A stretch of 64,000 nucleotides of DNA, from the NCBI GenBank assembly GCA_024364735.1, contig JAGFNQ010005191.1:157994-221993 (forward strand). Reading direction: 5' to 3'. This DNA comes from Boesenbergia rotunda. Its lineage: Eukaryota; Streptophyta; Magnoliopsida; Zingiberales; Zingiberaceae. Shown here in pieces: positions 46,203 through 55,815 of the stretch (positions are counted from its first letter, which is position 1; the number at the start of each line of letters is the position of its first letter). The translations under genes were made by a program, and so were the position numbers. Below the pieces are notes generated by a model. That model did not search any database, was not told the origin of the DNA, and worked only from the letters and a program-made list of their open reading frames with translations.

Positions 46203-46460
46203 ATCTATGTATGAGCATGCATTATAGCCCATGGGGCACCCTTATGAAATGCATGCTTTATACTAGGCTAGTTATCATGATTATGGAGATCTATGTATGA
46301 GCATGCATTATAGCCCATGGGGCACCCTTATGAAATGCATGCTTTATACTAGGCTAGTTATCATGATTATGGAGATCTATGTATGAGCATGCATTATAGC
46401 CCATGGGGCACCCTTATGAAATGCATGCTTTATACTAGGCTAGTTATCATGATTATGGAT
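46203..46460 (+). repeat. 86-bp repeat, three copies, in D LTR
   Basis: GATCTATGTATGAGCATGC starts each copy and CATGATTATGGA ends it. The copies are almost identical. Confidence 0.93.
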
Positions 46461-47642
46461 GCATTCATATGCATAAGAATGAGCCTTGTAGGGGATGAAC
46501 GAAGAAGGCTTAGGGCCTAAAGAATGCTTCACTAGAAGGTTGGGACTAAGAGCATACTTTATGAAAATAAAGAACATGATAATTATTTTATTTTGTAATG
46601 GCTTGTACTATAGACTCTTAAAGCGAGTCAAATGATTATGATACTAGGCTGAAGGACTTTTGAGAAGGCCTAGTAAACCCTAGTGGTTCGGGATTAGCTA
46701 CCTCGTTCCTATTTAGGGGCGCGCGCAAAACATGAAGTACAAGTCGGGCCCTAATGATTATGCTATATTCAAGTATTATGTTTATATGTTTTCAAAGAAA
46801 CCTTCCTATGAAGTTAATATGCTTAGATGTTTAACATGCTTAAACACTTACCATGCTTGAATGTGATTTATTCTCTTATCTTTCTATGATATGGATTTTT
46901 GCGAGTAGGACAGGATCTTACTAAGCATTTGTGCTTACTAGTTTATGTGTTGTCTTATGCTGCAGATAAGGATAAGAGACACTTAAACTAAAGGAAGAGG
47001 TAGGAGGGCTGAAGATGTGTGGGGTGGTGGCTCGGGAAATAAAGATCTTCATATCTACAATATTATGCTTATGTTAACATTTCTTTAGTAATGAATGTTA
47101 CACTTGGATTACTCATATACTTGATTATATTATGAGTTGAACCTATCATGTTATAGGTTAGTTTTGAACAAGCATGCTTAGTACTTTGTTATTAGTACTT
47201 TAAGAGAAGAAAAAAATTTATATGAATGATAGTACGTGACCCCGCCCCGAGAGTAGATATAAGGGCGGGCGTCACAATAAATCTAGCGCGATTTGTTATA
47301 TAAATTATGGAAAACTAAATTTGTATAAAGAAATTTATATAAATAAATTTATATTAATTTATTCTTTTATGGAAATTAAAATGATCCATGGAATGGTTTA
47401 TTTTAATTTTATAAAATCAATTATGAATTGATTTTTCCATAATAAGAAATTTTATAAATTTCTTGTAAAATTTATTCCATAATAAAAGGAGAGATGAATT
47501 TGTTTTATTATAAAGTTAGTTATAATAAAACTGTTGGTGCAGAATGCACCTAAGTCAAACCTGTGTTTTGATAATGGCAACATAGGTCAAAAGTTAAGTC
47601 TTTCTTGTTTTCTAACAAGTTAATCAAGTGTGCAGGAAAAGC

Positions 47643-47841
47643 CCTAGCGAAGGACTGCTAGGCACTGGCAAAGGAATGCCAGGAAAGAAAGTCCTAGCGA
47701 AGGATTGCTAGGCTCCAGGCGAAGGACAGTCTGGGACCGAAGCCCCAGCGAAGGAATGCTAGGCACCGGGCGAAGGACAGCTCGGCATCCAAGCCCTGAC
47801 AAAGGACCGTCAGGCAAAAGTCCAACCAAAGGAGCGGTTGG
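47643..47841 (+). repeat. Array of eight 20-nt hairpins, loop RAAGGANN (5' LTR)
   Basis: Units start at 47643, 47664, 47693, 47715, 47744, 47766, 47795 and 47822. Stems: CCTAGC/GCTAGG, ACTGGC/GCCAGG (outer pair mismatched), CCTAGC/GCTAGG, CCAGGC/GTCTGG, CCCAGC/GCTAGG (one mismatch), CCGGGC/GCTCGG, CCTGAC/GTCAGG, CCAACC/GGTTGG. Loops: GAAGGACT, AAAGGAAT, GAAGGATT, GAAGGACA, GAAGGAAT, GAAGGACA, AAAGGACC, AAAGGAGC. Spacing alternates 21-22 and 27-29 nt. Confidence 0.93.
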
Positions 47842-48082
47842 CATCAGGTAAATTCTCCCGAGAGGAGTAGGTGAGGACGCGTTCCCCGTCGAGGGAACAG
47901 TAGGCGTCGGTTCGACCTAGGACTCCATTTTGGAGATCAAAGTCAGAACCAAGACAGCTAAGGCTGTATAAAACTAATAATTTATTTTATTATTGTGTTT
48001 TGGACTAACCCTGGATGCAGGACCGAAGGAACGTGAGTCTGCAGCTCAGAGTGCCTCAAAGGAGTGAGGCAACTGCTGACCA

Positions 48083-48409
48083 GGGCGCCCGGAGTGTCCC
48101 GGGCGCCCCCAAGGTACATACAAAACACATCAAAAGAAGAAGGGTTCGAAAAAGCTGCTGGGCGGGGCGCCCCCGTGCTCCCGGGCGCCCCCGCTGCTCC
48201 CGGGCGCCCCCTGCGCTGCCGGCGCCCCCATGCGCTCACTTCGAACCAAGAAGCCATCGAAGCCAAGAAGATAGAACTTTAACCCGGTCAATGTGGGCGC
48301 CCCGAGCGCTTCGGGCGCCCCGGTCAAAGCGCATCCAGAGGATAGACGCTGACCGAGATCTGTGTGGATCAAAGGCCACGTGGGGGGGCCCCCGACGTCC
48401 CGGGCGCCC
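48083..48409 (+). promoter_or_regulatory. GGGCGCCC palindrome array upstream of F TATA box
   Basis: Perfect GGGCGCCC at 48083, 48101, 48165, 48183, 48202, 48295, 48313 and 48402, plus variants. The array ends 9 bases before TATATAAA. An enhancer or protein-binding role is inferred from position. Confidence 0.85.
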
Positions 48410-48417
48410 CCTAGCCC

Positions 48418-48425
48418 TATATAAA
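48418..48425 (+). promoter_or_regulatory. F LTR TATA box
   Basis: TATATAAA at LTR base 887; the identical box in the 3' LTR is at 56702-56709. A G-box core CACGTG lies at 48377-48382. Confidence 0.8.
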
Positions 48426-48837
48426 GGGCCCTCGACCCCAGGCTTCCAACAACACTTCCTTCAACGCCTCAAAGATCTTCTACGCTCTTGCTTTGCTCCG
48501 GAAACTCTCCAACTCGAGCCGACGACGTCCCGCTGCCCCAAACAAGTCAATCCACTCCGGACGTCGGTAACGAAGATCGAAATTTAATATTATTATTTTA
48601 TTGCACTTATTTGTAATCAAATCTTTGTAAACAATTTTGCGCGTATATAGAATTGCCCAAAGTAAACGGTCAACGACCGTGGGCCTTGGAGTAGGAGTCG
48701 ACACAGGCTCCGAACCAAGTAAATCGACTGTGTCTGTGTGCTGTTTATTTTATTTCCGCTGCGTACTTACTCTTACTTAAAATCCGAAAGTTTTCCGATA
48801 TTCACCCCCCCTCTATCGGTTTTCTCGATCCAACAAG

Positions 48838-48849
48838 TGGTATCAGAGC
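48838..48849 (+). other. F primer-binding site (tRNA-Met)
   Basis: TGGTATCAGAGC, two bases after the 5' LTR. A short leader of about 225 bases to gag follows. Confidence 0.95.
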
Positions 48850-49074
48850 GGGGAATTCAAACTTGGTGCAACCACCAGTTTGAAAATTTCTTTTCAGATT
48901 TCTTTTTAATTTTACCATTTTATTTTCTTCATCTTACGAATTCTTCGAAGATAAATTTTCATTCGTTTTCTTTGGCAAGGTTGGTGCAACACCCCTTGTC
49001 TTTAATTTATCCAGCACTGCTAATCCAAGACCAAGTCTTGGCAAATCTCTTTTAGCTTTTCTTTTTCAGAACAA

Positions 49075-50474
49075 ATGTCTATGCAAGAGGGATTCAGCAC
49101 CGCTAGACCTCCACTCTTCAGTGGAGAAGACTTTTCCTACTGGAAAAGTCGCATGGAGGTCCACCTGAAAACTCAGGTGGACATGTGGATCATTATCCAG
49201 TCCGGTCTGGAGATCCCCCGAAATGCAGAAGGACTTCCACAAAGCTACTCGGAGTGGGACAACACTCTAAAGCGCAAGATAGAAGCCGACGCAAAAGCAA
49301 CGCAAACCCTATAATGCGGGCTGACAAAAGAAGAGCTGAACCGCGTGGGCCCCTTCAATAGTGCAAAGGAGCTATGGACAAAACTGATCGAGCTGCACGA
49401 AGGGACTTCAGATACTCGGATCAGCAAGCGGGATCTGCTACTAAACAAATTATACACTATCAAGATGGCGGACAACGAATCAGCAGCCCAACTCCACGCA
49501 CGGATCCAAGAGGTAATGAACGGTCTTCACACAATAGGTCACAAGGTCGAAAACCGTGACCTAATAAGGTATGCTCTAAACGCCTTCCCTAGAAACACCT
49601 TGTGGGCATCTATGGTAGATGCATACAAGGTCTCTAGGGATCTTTCTAAAATAAAATTAGACGAATTATTTTCTGAACTAGAACTGCACGAACAAACAAC
49701 ACCAATATGGTTGAGAAAGGTATTGCTTTTCTTGCAGGCAAGACTGGAAGAACAACAAAGAAGAAGCCTGAACCTGAAACCGAATCTAACTCAGACTCAG
49801 ATTCAGAAGAAGAAGATAAAGATCAAACTAAGCTGGTCCGGCTCGCTCGAAGCTACTACAAGGAGCTGAAGAACCGAACCAACAAACGAAAAACCAGCCG
49901 AAGAAAGGACGAACCAACTGAACCAGCAAACAAGCCCAATGTGACCTGCTACGAGTGCAAGAAAAAGGGCCACTACAAGTCAGAGTGCCCTAACCTAAAG
50001 GAGACGAAGAAGCCGAGAAGAAAGAAGGCGCTACAAGCAACATGGGACGAGTCTTCCTCAGAAGAAGAAGAAGAGGCACCTCAGTCCAACCTCCTAGCTC
50101 TGACCGCCTCAGATAAAGTCGAGACAGAGTCAGAACCAGAACAAGAGGACGGGGAGCTGACCTTCACAGAGGACGGAGAAATTAAGATAACTGGTTTTAA
50201 TAGATTACAGTTAACTGAATTGATTTCTTTTCTTTCTCGTGATTTGGCAAAAGCCAAACTCCAGGTCGAATCCCTCCGACAGGAAGTAAAACTCCTGAAA
50301 GAGGGAGCTGACTCTAAACCCTTAACCGAGAAGGTTCAGGAAGGAACTTCTATTCAAGTTGAAAAACTTGAAAAGGAGAACTCCTCCCTGAAAACTCAGG
50401 TTAAGGAATTTAGAACAGCTTTAGAACGATTTACATCTGGTTCCAAGGGTCTTGACATGATCCTTGGAAAATAG
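49075..50474 (+). pseudogene. gag: F gag with one stop and one frameshift
   Basis: ATG 49075 opens MSMQEGFSTARPPLFSGEDF, the start typical of SIRE-like gag. TAA at 49312-49314 interrupts it (CAA expected before CGLTKEELNR). The same frame continues (LWTKLIELHEGTSDTRISKR, DLIRYALNAFPRN) to about 49700, where the frame shifts. The second frame runs to 50474: MVEKGIAFLAGKTG, zinc knuckle CYECKKKGHYKSEC (CX2CX4HX4C, near 49950-49990), acidic WDESSSEEEEEA, ITGFNRLQLTELI, then a coiled-coil-like Leu/Lys/Glu stretch (AKLQVESLRQEVKLLKEG). The stop TAG at 50472-50474 replaces an expected Gln codon, since GLGY and WVPK motifs follow in frame. Confidence 0.92.
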
Positions 50475-51372
50475 AAATCAGTTCTAAATCGATCTGGACT
50501 TGGCTACCGAACCAAATCCCGACAAAGATCATATTTGTCTGTACTGAATCAGTCCAGAGGTAAAATTCAGGCATGGGTACCTAAACTATGCCTGAACCAA
50601 CCTACTGGATCAAATCAGTATTGGATCCCCAAGGACAAGATTCACATCTTGCCTAACCATCACCGTGGCTTTAGTCCAGGGGGAGCCAAACTGAAAACCA
50701 TTTTTATTATTAGATAAACTTGTCATTATTGATTTAAATTGATTGTTTGATTGTTTATTTAATTTCTGCAATCTATTATGCTTAGACTTAGGTTAGTTTA
50801 AGGATTGAACAAACTTAACTGAAACTTGAAAACATAGTATTGGGTGGAGGTGAGATGATAGTACGTTAGGGAAACCAATTCTAATAAGATCAAGTTTACT
50901 TGGTCTCTTTAGACTGGCGGAACTGGCCGAAGCTACTGATCCAAAACCCAAACTAGTTAGACCAGAAATTTCTCAGAAATTGATTTTGAAAATGAAATTT
51001 CATTAAAAGGTTTTGTCAAGGAAAGGGTGGATGATCCCATAAGGCTTCGGCCAAAGAAGGCCTAGTGCCTCGCCAAGACCTGGAAGCCAATTTTTGAATT
51101 TCAAATTCAAATTAATTTTTGTTAAATTCGAATCTAACACAAAATTTCAGTTATTTATAGATTTAAACATAAATTTAATTGTTTTCAAAATTAATCAAAC
51201 TTTTTCAAAATAACTTCTAATCAAAAACTGTCTCACAAAACCTAAAAGGTTAACGTGACTGAAAACCCTAGATTGGGTGAGACAGACTAGGCAGTGAAAC
51301 TCAATTTATGCTATTCCTGATTCTAATTGGATCCAAATCAAGAAAACTCTTTATGCGTAGGAACATAAAGAT
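50475..51372 (+). pseudogene. F gag-pol linker, partly degenerate
   Basis: In the gag frame the sequence still reads GLGYRTKSRQ, KIQAWVPK and QYWIPKDKIH to about 50717, the spacer seen before protease in SIRE-like polyproteins. From 50718 to about 51357 it is AT-rich with no ORF. A TAG at 51358-51360 lies directly upstream of the protease frame. Confidence 0.7.
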
Positions 51373-54300
51373 TTGGACCAATGGATGTTGGATAGCGGTT
51401 GCTCCAGACACATGACTGGAGATAAATTGAAGTTCACCAAGCTCAATCTCAAAAACCTAGGCTCAGTGGCATTTGGCAATAATGCTACATTCAAGGTAAT
51501 TGGGTCAGGTAATATTGAGCTTAAATCTGATTTCATTATTAAGAAAGTTCAATTGGTTGAAAACTTTAATTTCAACTTGCTTAGCATAAGTCAGTTATGT
51601 GATTCTGGTTATATAGTTACTTTCAATAATTCTAACTGCCTGATTAGAAATGAACAAGACTCAGAAATCATACTTAAGGGCACTAGGAAAAACAATGTAT
51701 ACACTATAAATCTTCCCATTATACCTAAATGTATGTTAACACAATTAGAACAAACAAACCTCTGGCATAGGAGATTAGGTCATGCCAATGTAAGAACAAT
51801 ATCAAAAATTACCCAACTTGGCTTAATCAAAGGTATCCCCAAAATCAAAAATAATGAAAACCTAATATGTGAATCATGTAATCAAGGCAAACAAACCAAA
51901 TCTAATCACAAACTTATTCAATCTAACTTAACTCAAACCACACTTGAGCTCCTGCACCTTGACCTATTTGATTCACATGGAGCCAAGTCACTAAGCGGGA
52001 ACCGATACTGCTTAGTAATAGTTGATGATTACTCTAGGTTTACCTGGGTTAGGTTCCTAAAAACCAAAGATGTAACCCTAAACCTATTCAATGAATTCTG
52101 TAAACTAATTGAAAATCAAAACGACACTAAAATAGAAAGACTTAGGAGTGATCACGGGGGAGAATTTGAGAATCAACGATTCGAAGAATTCTGTAAAATA
52201 AATGGGTATTTACATGAATTTTCATGTCCTAGAACCCCCCAACAAAATGGGATAGTTGAGCGAAGGAATAGAACCTTACAAGAAGCCGCTAGGGCTATGC
52301 TCAACGAATTTAATCTAGCAAACCAATTTTGGGCAGAAGCAATTAGTACAGCCTGTTACATCTAAAATAGGGTGTTAATTAACAAGCGACACAACAAAAC
52401 CCCCTATGAATTATACTACCATAGACTACCAAATTTACATTACCTAAGGGTCTTTGGGTGCAAAGTCCATATCCTAAACACCAAAGACTATTTAGGAAAA
52501 TTTCAATCCAAGTCAAACCCAGGCATTTTTCTAGGGTATTCAACCACAAGTAGAGCCTATAGAGTTTACAACAAACAGACTAAGAAAATTGAAGAAACAA
52601 CCAACTTAATTTTTGATGAAGAAATCAATTCAAATTCTAATAATCCAGAACCAATTTCATCAAACTCTGACCAAGAAAATAATGAACAAACTATTGAACC
52701 ATTAATTGAACCCCTAAATGAACTAACTATTGAACCAACCAATGAATCAACTGAACCAAGAATCGAACCAACAAATCAACCAGTTGAAACAAATAGTGAA
52801 CCAACCCGACCAGCCGGACCTGAGGCTGAACCAAGCACTTGAAGAACAAAGAAACCCAGACTTAGTCACCCAACCGATCAAATTGTGGGTGATCCAACTC
52901 TAGGAGTCAGGACTAGGTCCTCCTATAGAAACCTCAGTCAAATAGCTATAATATCAAAAATAGAACCCAAAACTATAGATGAAGCCCTACCTGACCCTGA
53001 TTGGATCATAGCTATGCAAGAAGAATTAGCCCAATTTGAGAGGAACCAAGTCTGGGAACTAGTGCCTAAACCTGAAGGTAAATCCATTATAGATACTAAA
53101 TGGGTCTTTAGGAACAAACTAAATGATCAAGGAGAAATAGTCAGAAATAAAGCCCGCTTAGTAGCTAAGGGATTCAGCCAAGTAGAGGGACTAGACTATG
53201 ATGAAACATATGCCCCAGTAGCTAGACTTGAGTCCATTAGAATGTTATTGGCCTTTGCATCCCATAAAGGATTCAAGTTATATCAGATGGATGTAAAGTC
53301 AGCCTTTTTAAATGGATTTATTAAAGAAGAAGTTTATGTAGGGCAACCCCCCGGGTTTGAGGACTTAGACAAACCTAACCACGTCTATAAACTAACTAAA
53401 GCCCTATATGGATTAAAACAAGCACCTAGAGCTTGGTATGAAAGACTATCAACTTACTTAACTACTAAAGAATTTAAACAAGGCCAAATTGACTCAACCC
53501 TATTCATTAAAACCCTAGGAAAAGATATATTTATTGCCCAAATTTACGTAGATGACATAATCTTTGGATCCACCAACACAAACTTTCTAAAAGAATTTGT
53601 TAAGATAATACAAGATGAATTTGAAATGAGCTTAGTTGGTGAGCTTACATTTTTCCTAGGACTACAAATCAAACAAACTAGGGATGGTAACTATGTTCAT
53701 CAATTCAAATATGCTAAAGAATTAATAAAGAAATTTAAAATGGATAACTCTAAAAGCATAAGTACCCCCATGGCCACTAATGTAAAAATAGATAGTGACC
53801 CTGATGGTAAACCTGTGGACCTTAAGCTTTATAGGAGTATGATAGGTAGCCTATTGTACCTTACAGCCAGCAGACCTGATATTCTTTTTGCTGTAGGGAT
53901 GTATGCTAGATACCAAACTTATGCTAAGGAAACGCACTTAGCAGCCCTAAAAAGAATTTTAAGGTATGTAAAGGGCACCCTAAATGTAGGGATTTGGTAT
54001 CCTAGAACTTCAACTTTTGATTTAACAGGATACACAGATTCTGACTATGCAGGCTGTAAGTTAGATAGAAAGAGCACAAGTGGAAGCTGCCAACTGTTAG
54101 GTCAGAGTCTAGTCAGTTGGTGCAGCAGAAAATAACACTGTGTAGCTCTATCCACAACTGAAGCTGAGTATGTGGCATTAGGAGAATGTGTGGCTCAACT
54201 TTTATGGATGATGCACACACTCAAGGACTTTCAGCTCAACTACACCCAAACTCAAGTATTCATTGACAATATAAGTTCAATTAATTTAACTAAGAACCCA

Positions 54301-54468
54301 ATTCAACACTCCAGAACCAAACATATAGAAGTCAAACATCATTTTGTAAGAGACCATGTAGCCAGGGGTAAAATATCACTTAAGCATATTGACTCTAAAT
54401 CCAACCTAGCTGATATATTCACAAAACCCTTACCTGAATCTGAGTTCAGTTCACTAAAAGGCAGTTAG
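51373..54468 (+). pseudogene. pol: F pol: protease, integrase, RT, RNase H (three stops, one frame)
   Basis: A single frame of about 1030 codons with three stops: TAA 52363 (Gln expected in YIQNRV), TGA 52840, TAA 54133 (Gln expected in SRKQH). Order: protease LDSGCSRHMTGD; GAG-pre-integrase LWHRRLGH ... CESCNQGK; integrase core with HLDLFDS, RSDHGGEFE, VERRNRTLQEAAR; linker rich in Glu/Pro/Asn/Thr (52640-52880); RT with KARLVAKGFSQ, QMDVKSAFLNG, YGLKQAPRAWYERL, catalytic YVDD (in IYVDDIIFGSTN); RNase H with YTDSDYAGCKLDRKSTSG, STTEAEYVALGE, FIDNISSI, TKHIEVKHHFVRD, ADIFTKPL. The protein would copy and integrate the element. Apart from the stops it looks complete. Confidence 0.94.
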
Positions 54469-55801
54469 GATTGTGTTCAGTAGAATAGCTTAACTCAATT
54501 GTTTTTACTCTACTTGATTTTAAAAATAAGTTTTCTAAAAATTTTCTATTTTTGAAAAATTGTTTTATTTAAAGTTCGAAATCAGTTTTCATTTTCAACT
54601 TAGCTTTATTTCAAAAATCAATTTTAAAAACTTTTCGACTTAGTTTTATATTAATTTTAAAACTACCCCCTTCAAAACTAGGATTTTTTTTCGAAAATGG
54701 ACTTAGCCTAGGCTTTAACCCTAGAACTGCATGCACCTATAGACTTAGAAGCCAGCATCTCACAAGCACCTAAGGATACTTTTGATTGATAACCTAGAAA
54801 GGGTTGAGATGCTTAGGTCTTTGCCTCAATTCAAGATGCTTTAAGTCAGTGCATCTGCAGTAATTGGGGCACTAAACACAACTTATACAGCAATCAAGTT
54901 AAGTGTCAAGCTTAGAAAATCTAACTTGAACAGAAACACTTAACTTGACTAACCCTAGCAAAAACTACTGTTTATAACAGTTAGTAAGTAGCTAATTGGG
55001 TTAGACAGGCCCCTACAGAGAGAATTGATTGATTTAGTAAAAATCAAACTGATTCAGTACAGTAAAATTTTACATATTTCCTTTATTTATGCTGTATTTA
55101 TTTGTTTTGATATATGGCAAAGGGGGAGAGATAGGAAAGGAGGAAAGGAGAGAGTAAAATTTTCTTTTCAAAAATTTTCTTAACTCTATCCTTTATGCAA
55201 AAAGTATTCAAAAGTTTAATTTTTTGAAAAATACTTAAGCTTTCAAAACTTCTACTTAAGCTTTCAAAATTTTGATAAGTACTTAAGCTTTCAAAACTTC
55301 TACTTAAGTTTTCAAAATTTTGCTAAGTATATCCTTCAAAATTTTTCAAGCTTTCAAAATTTTGCAAAGTACTCTGGCTTCAAAATACTTAAGCTTTCAA
55401 AATTTTGCAAAAGTACTCGAGCTTCAAAATTTTTCAAGCTTTCAAATTTTGCAAAAAAACTCTAACCTTTCAAAAGGTTTCTACTTAAGCTATTACTCTA
55501 AAGCTAAAGTTTTTTAAGTACTAGAGTGTTCCAAAACTACTATGTTAACATTTTGAGTACTTTAAAACATAAGACTTTAAAAATTTTTAAGTACTCAAAT
55601 CATGCTTTAAAAAAACTCTACTATGTACTTTTAAGTTACTTATAAGTACCTACAACTAAGTTTTCAAAGTACAAGTAAAGTCCTTAAAAACCCCACGAAT
55701 TTTTGAAAAATCTAGGGGGAGATTCCTTCCAGGGGGAGGGAATAGAACTTTTTTCGTATGCTGCTTAAACTTAACTTTTTGAACTAGGGTTGCCATAAAT
55801 C
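54469..55801 (+). other. F 3' non-coding region with repeats and PPT-like tracts
   Basis: 1.33 kb between RNase H and the PPT with no ORF of note. SIRE relatives can carry an env-like ORF here; none is visible. It is AT-rich, with repeated AAGCTTTCAAAATTTTG (55225-55560). It has extra purine tracts AAAGGGGGAGAGA (55119-55131), AGGGGGAGAT (55714-55723) and AGGGGGAGGG (55731-55740). Confidence 0.8.
55225..55560 (+). repeat. AAGCTTTCAAAATTTTG repeats
   Basis: About eight irregularly spaced copies of AAGCTTTCAAAATTTTG or close variants, with spacers such as ACTTCTACTT and CAAAGTACT. Confidence 0.85.
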
Positions 55802-55815
55802 AAAAAGGGGGAGAT
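55802..55815 (+). other. F polypurine tract
   Basis: AAAAAGGGGGAGAT immediately before the 3' LTR start TGTTGGTGC. Confidence 0.95.

Larger units (their letters stand above)
39844..47276 (+). mobile_element. Element D: gypsy-like deletion derivative
   Basis: Flanked by TSD ataaa (39839-39843, 47277-47281). The first ~20 bases look like an LTR start (TGTAACACCCCAATTTTACG). Within 80 bp the sequence becomes the 3' end of an internal region (AAGTTCGGGACGAACTT, then GTGTAGGAT), followed by a complete LTR starting again TGTAACACCCC at 39924. Nearly all of the 5' LTR and the whole coding region are missing. The LTR is split by solo LTR E. Confidence 0.85.
39924..47276 (+). mobile_element. D 3' LTR (about 3.04 kb without E)
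   Basis: Runs TGTAACACCCCAAAATTTC to GGGCGTCACA. It begins with a highly AT-rich tract (39940-40420) of repeated GAATTCATGAATATGAAATATT units. After E it has repeats containing GTTTCGGCCA (45430, 45580, 45730, 46066) and an 86-bp unit in triplicate (46203-46460). It belongs to a family related in style to C but distinct in sequence. Confidence 0.88.
47532..48835 (+). mobile_element. F 5' LTR (1304 bp)
   Basis: TGTTGGTGCAGAATGC to CTCGATCCAACA. In order: CTTGTT-ttct-AACAAG hairpin (47604-47619), an array of eight covarying hairpins (47643-47841), GTTCCC/GGGAAC hairpin (near 47881-47900), GGGCGCCC palindrome array (48083-48409), G-box CACGTG (48377-48382), TATATAAA (48418-48425). ORFs up to 190 codons here are out-of-context readings of GC-rich repeats. 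Confidence 0.95.

Noticed and set aside
47643..47841. Hairpin array as CRISPR, tRNA cluster or miRNA cluster
   Set aside because: Stems are only 6 bp, no spacers of unique sequence and no tRNA features.
48015..48587. 190-codon ORF and opposite-strand ORFs in the F LTR, repeated at 56266-56871
   Set aside because: GC-rich palindromic repeats give long ORFs in several frames; the region is U3 to U5 of an LTR.
54469..55801. Possible env-like gene of a SIRE element
   Set aside because: No ORF longer than about 65 codons, no signal peptide or membrane segment; AT-rich repeats only.
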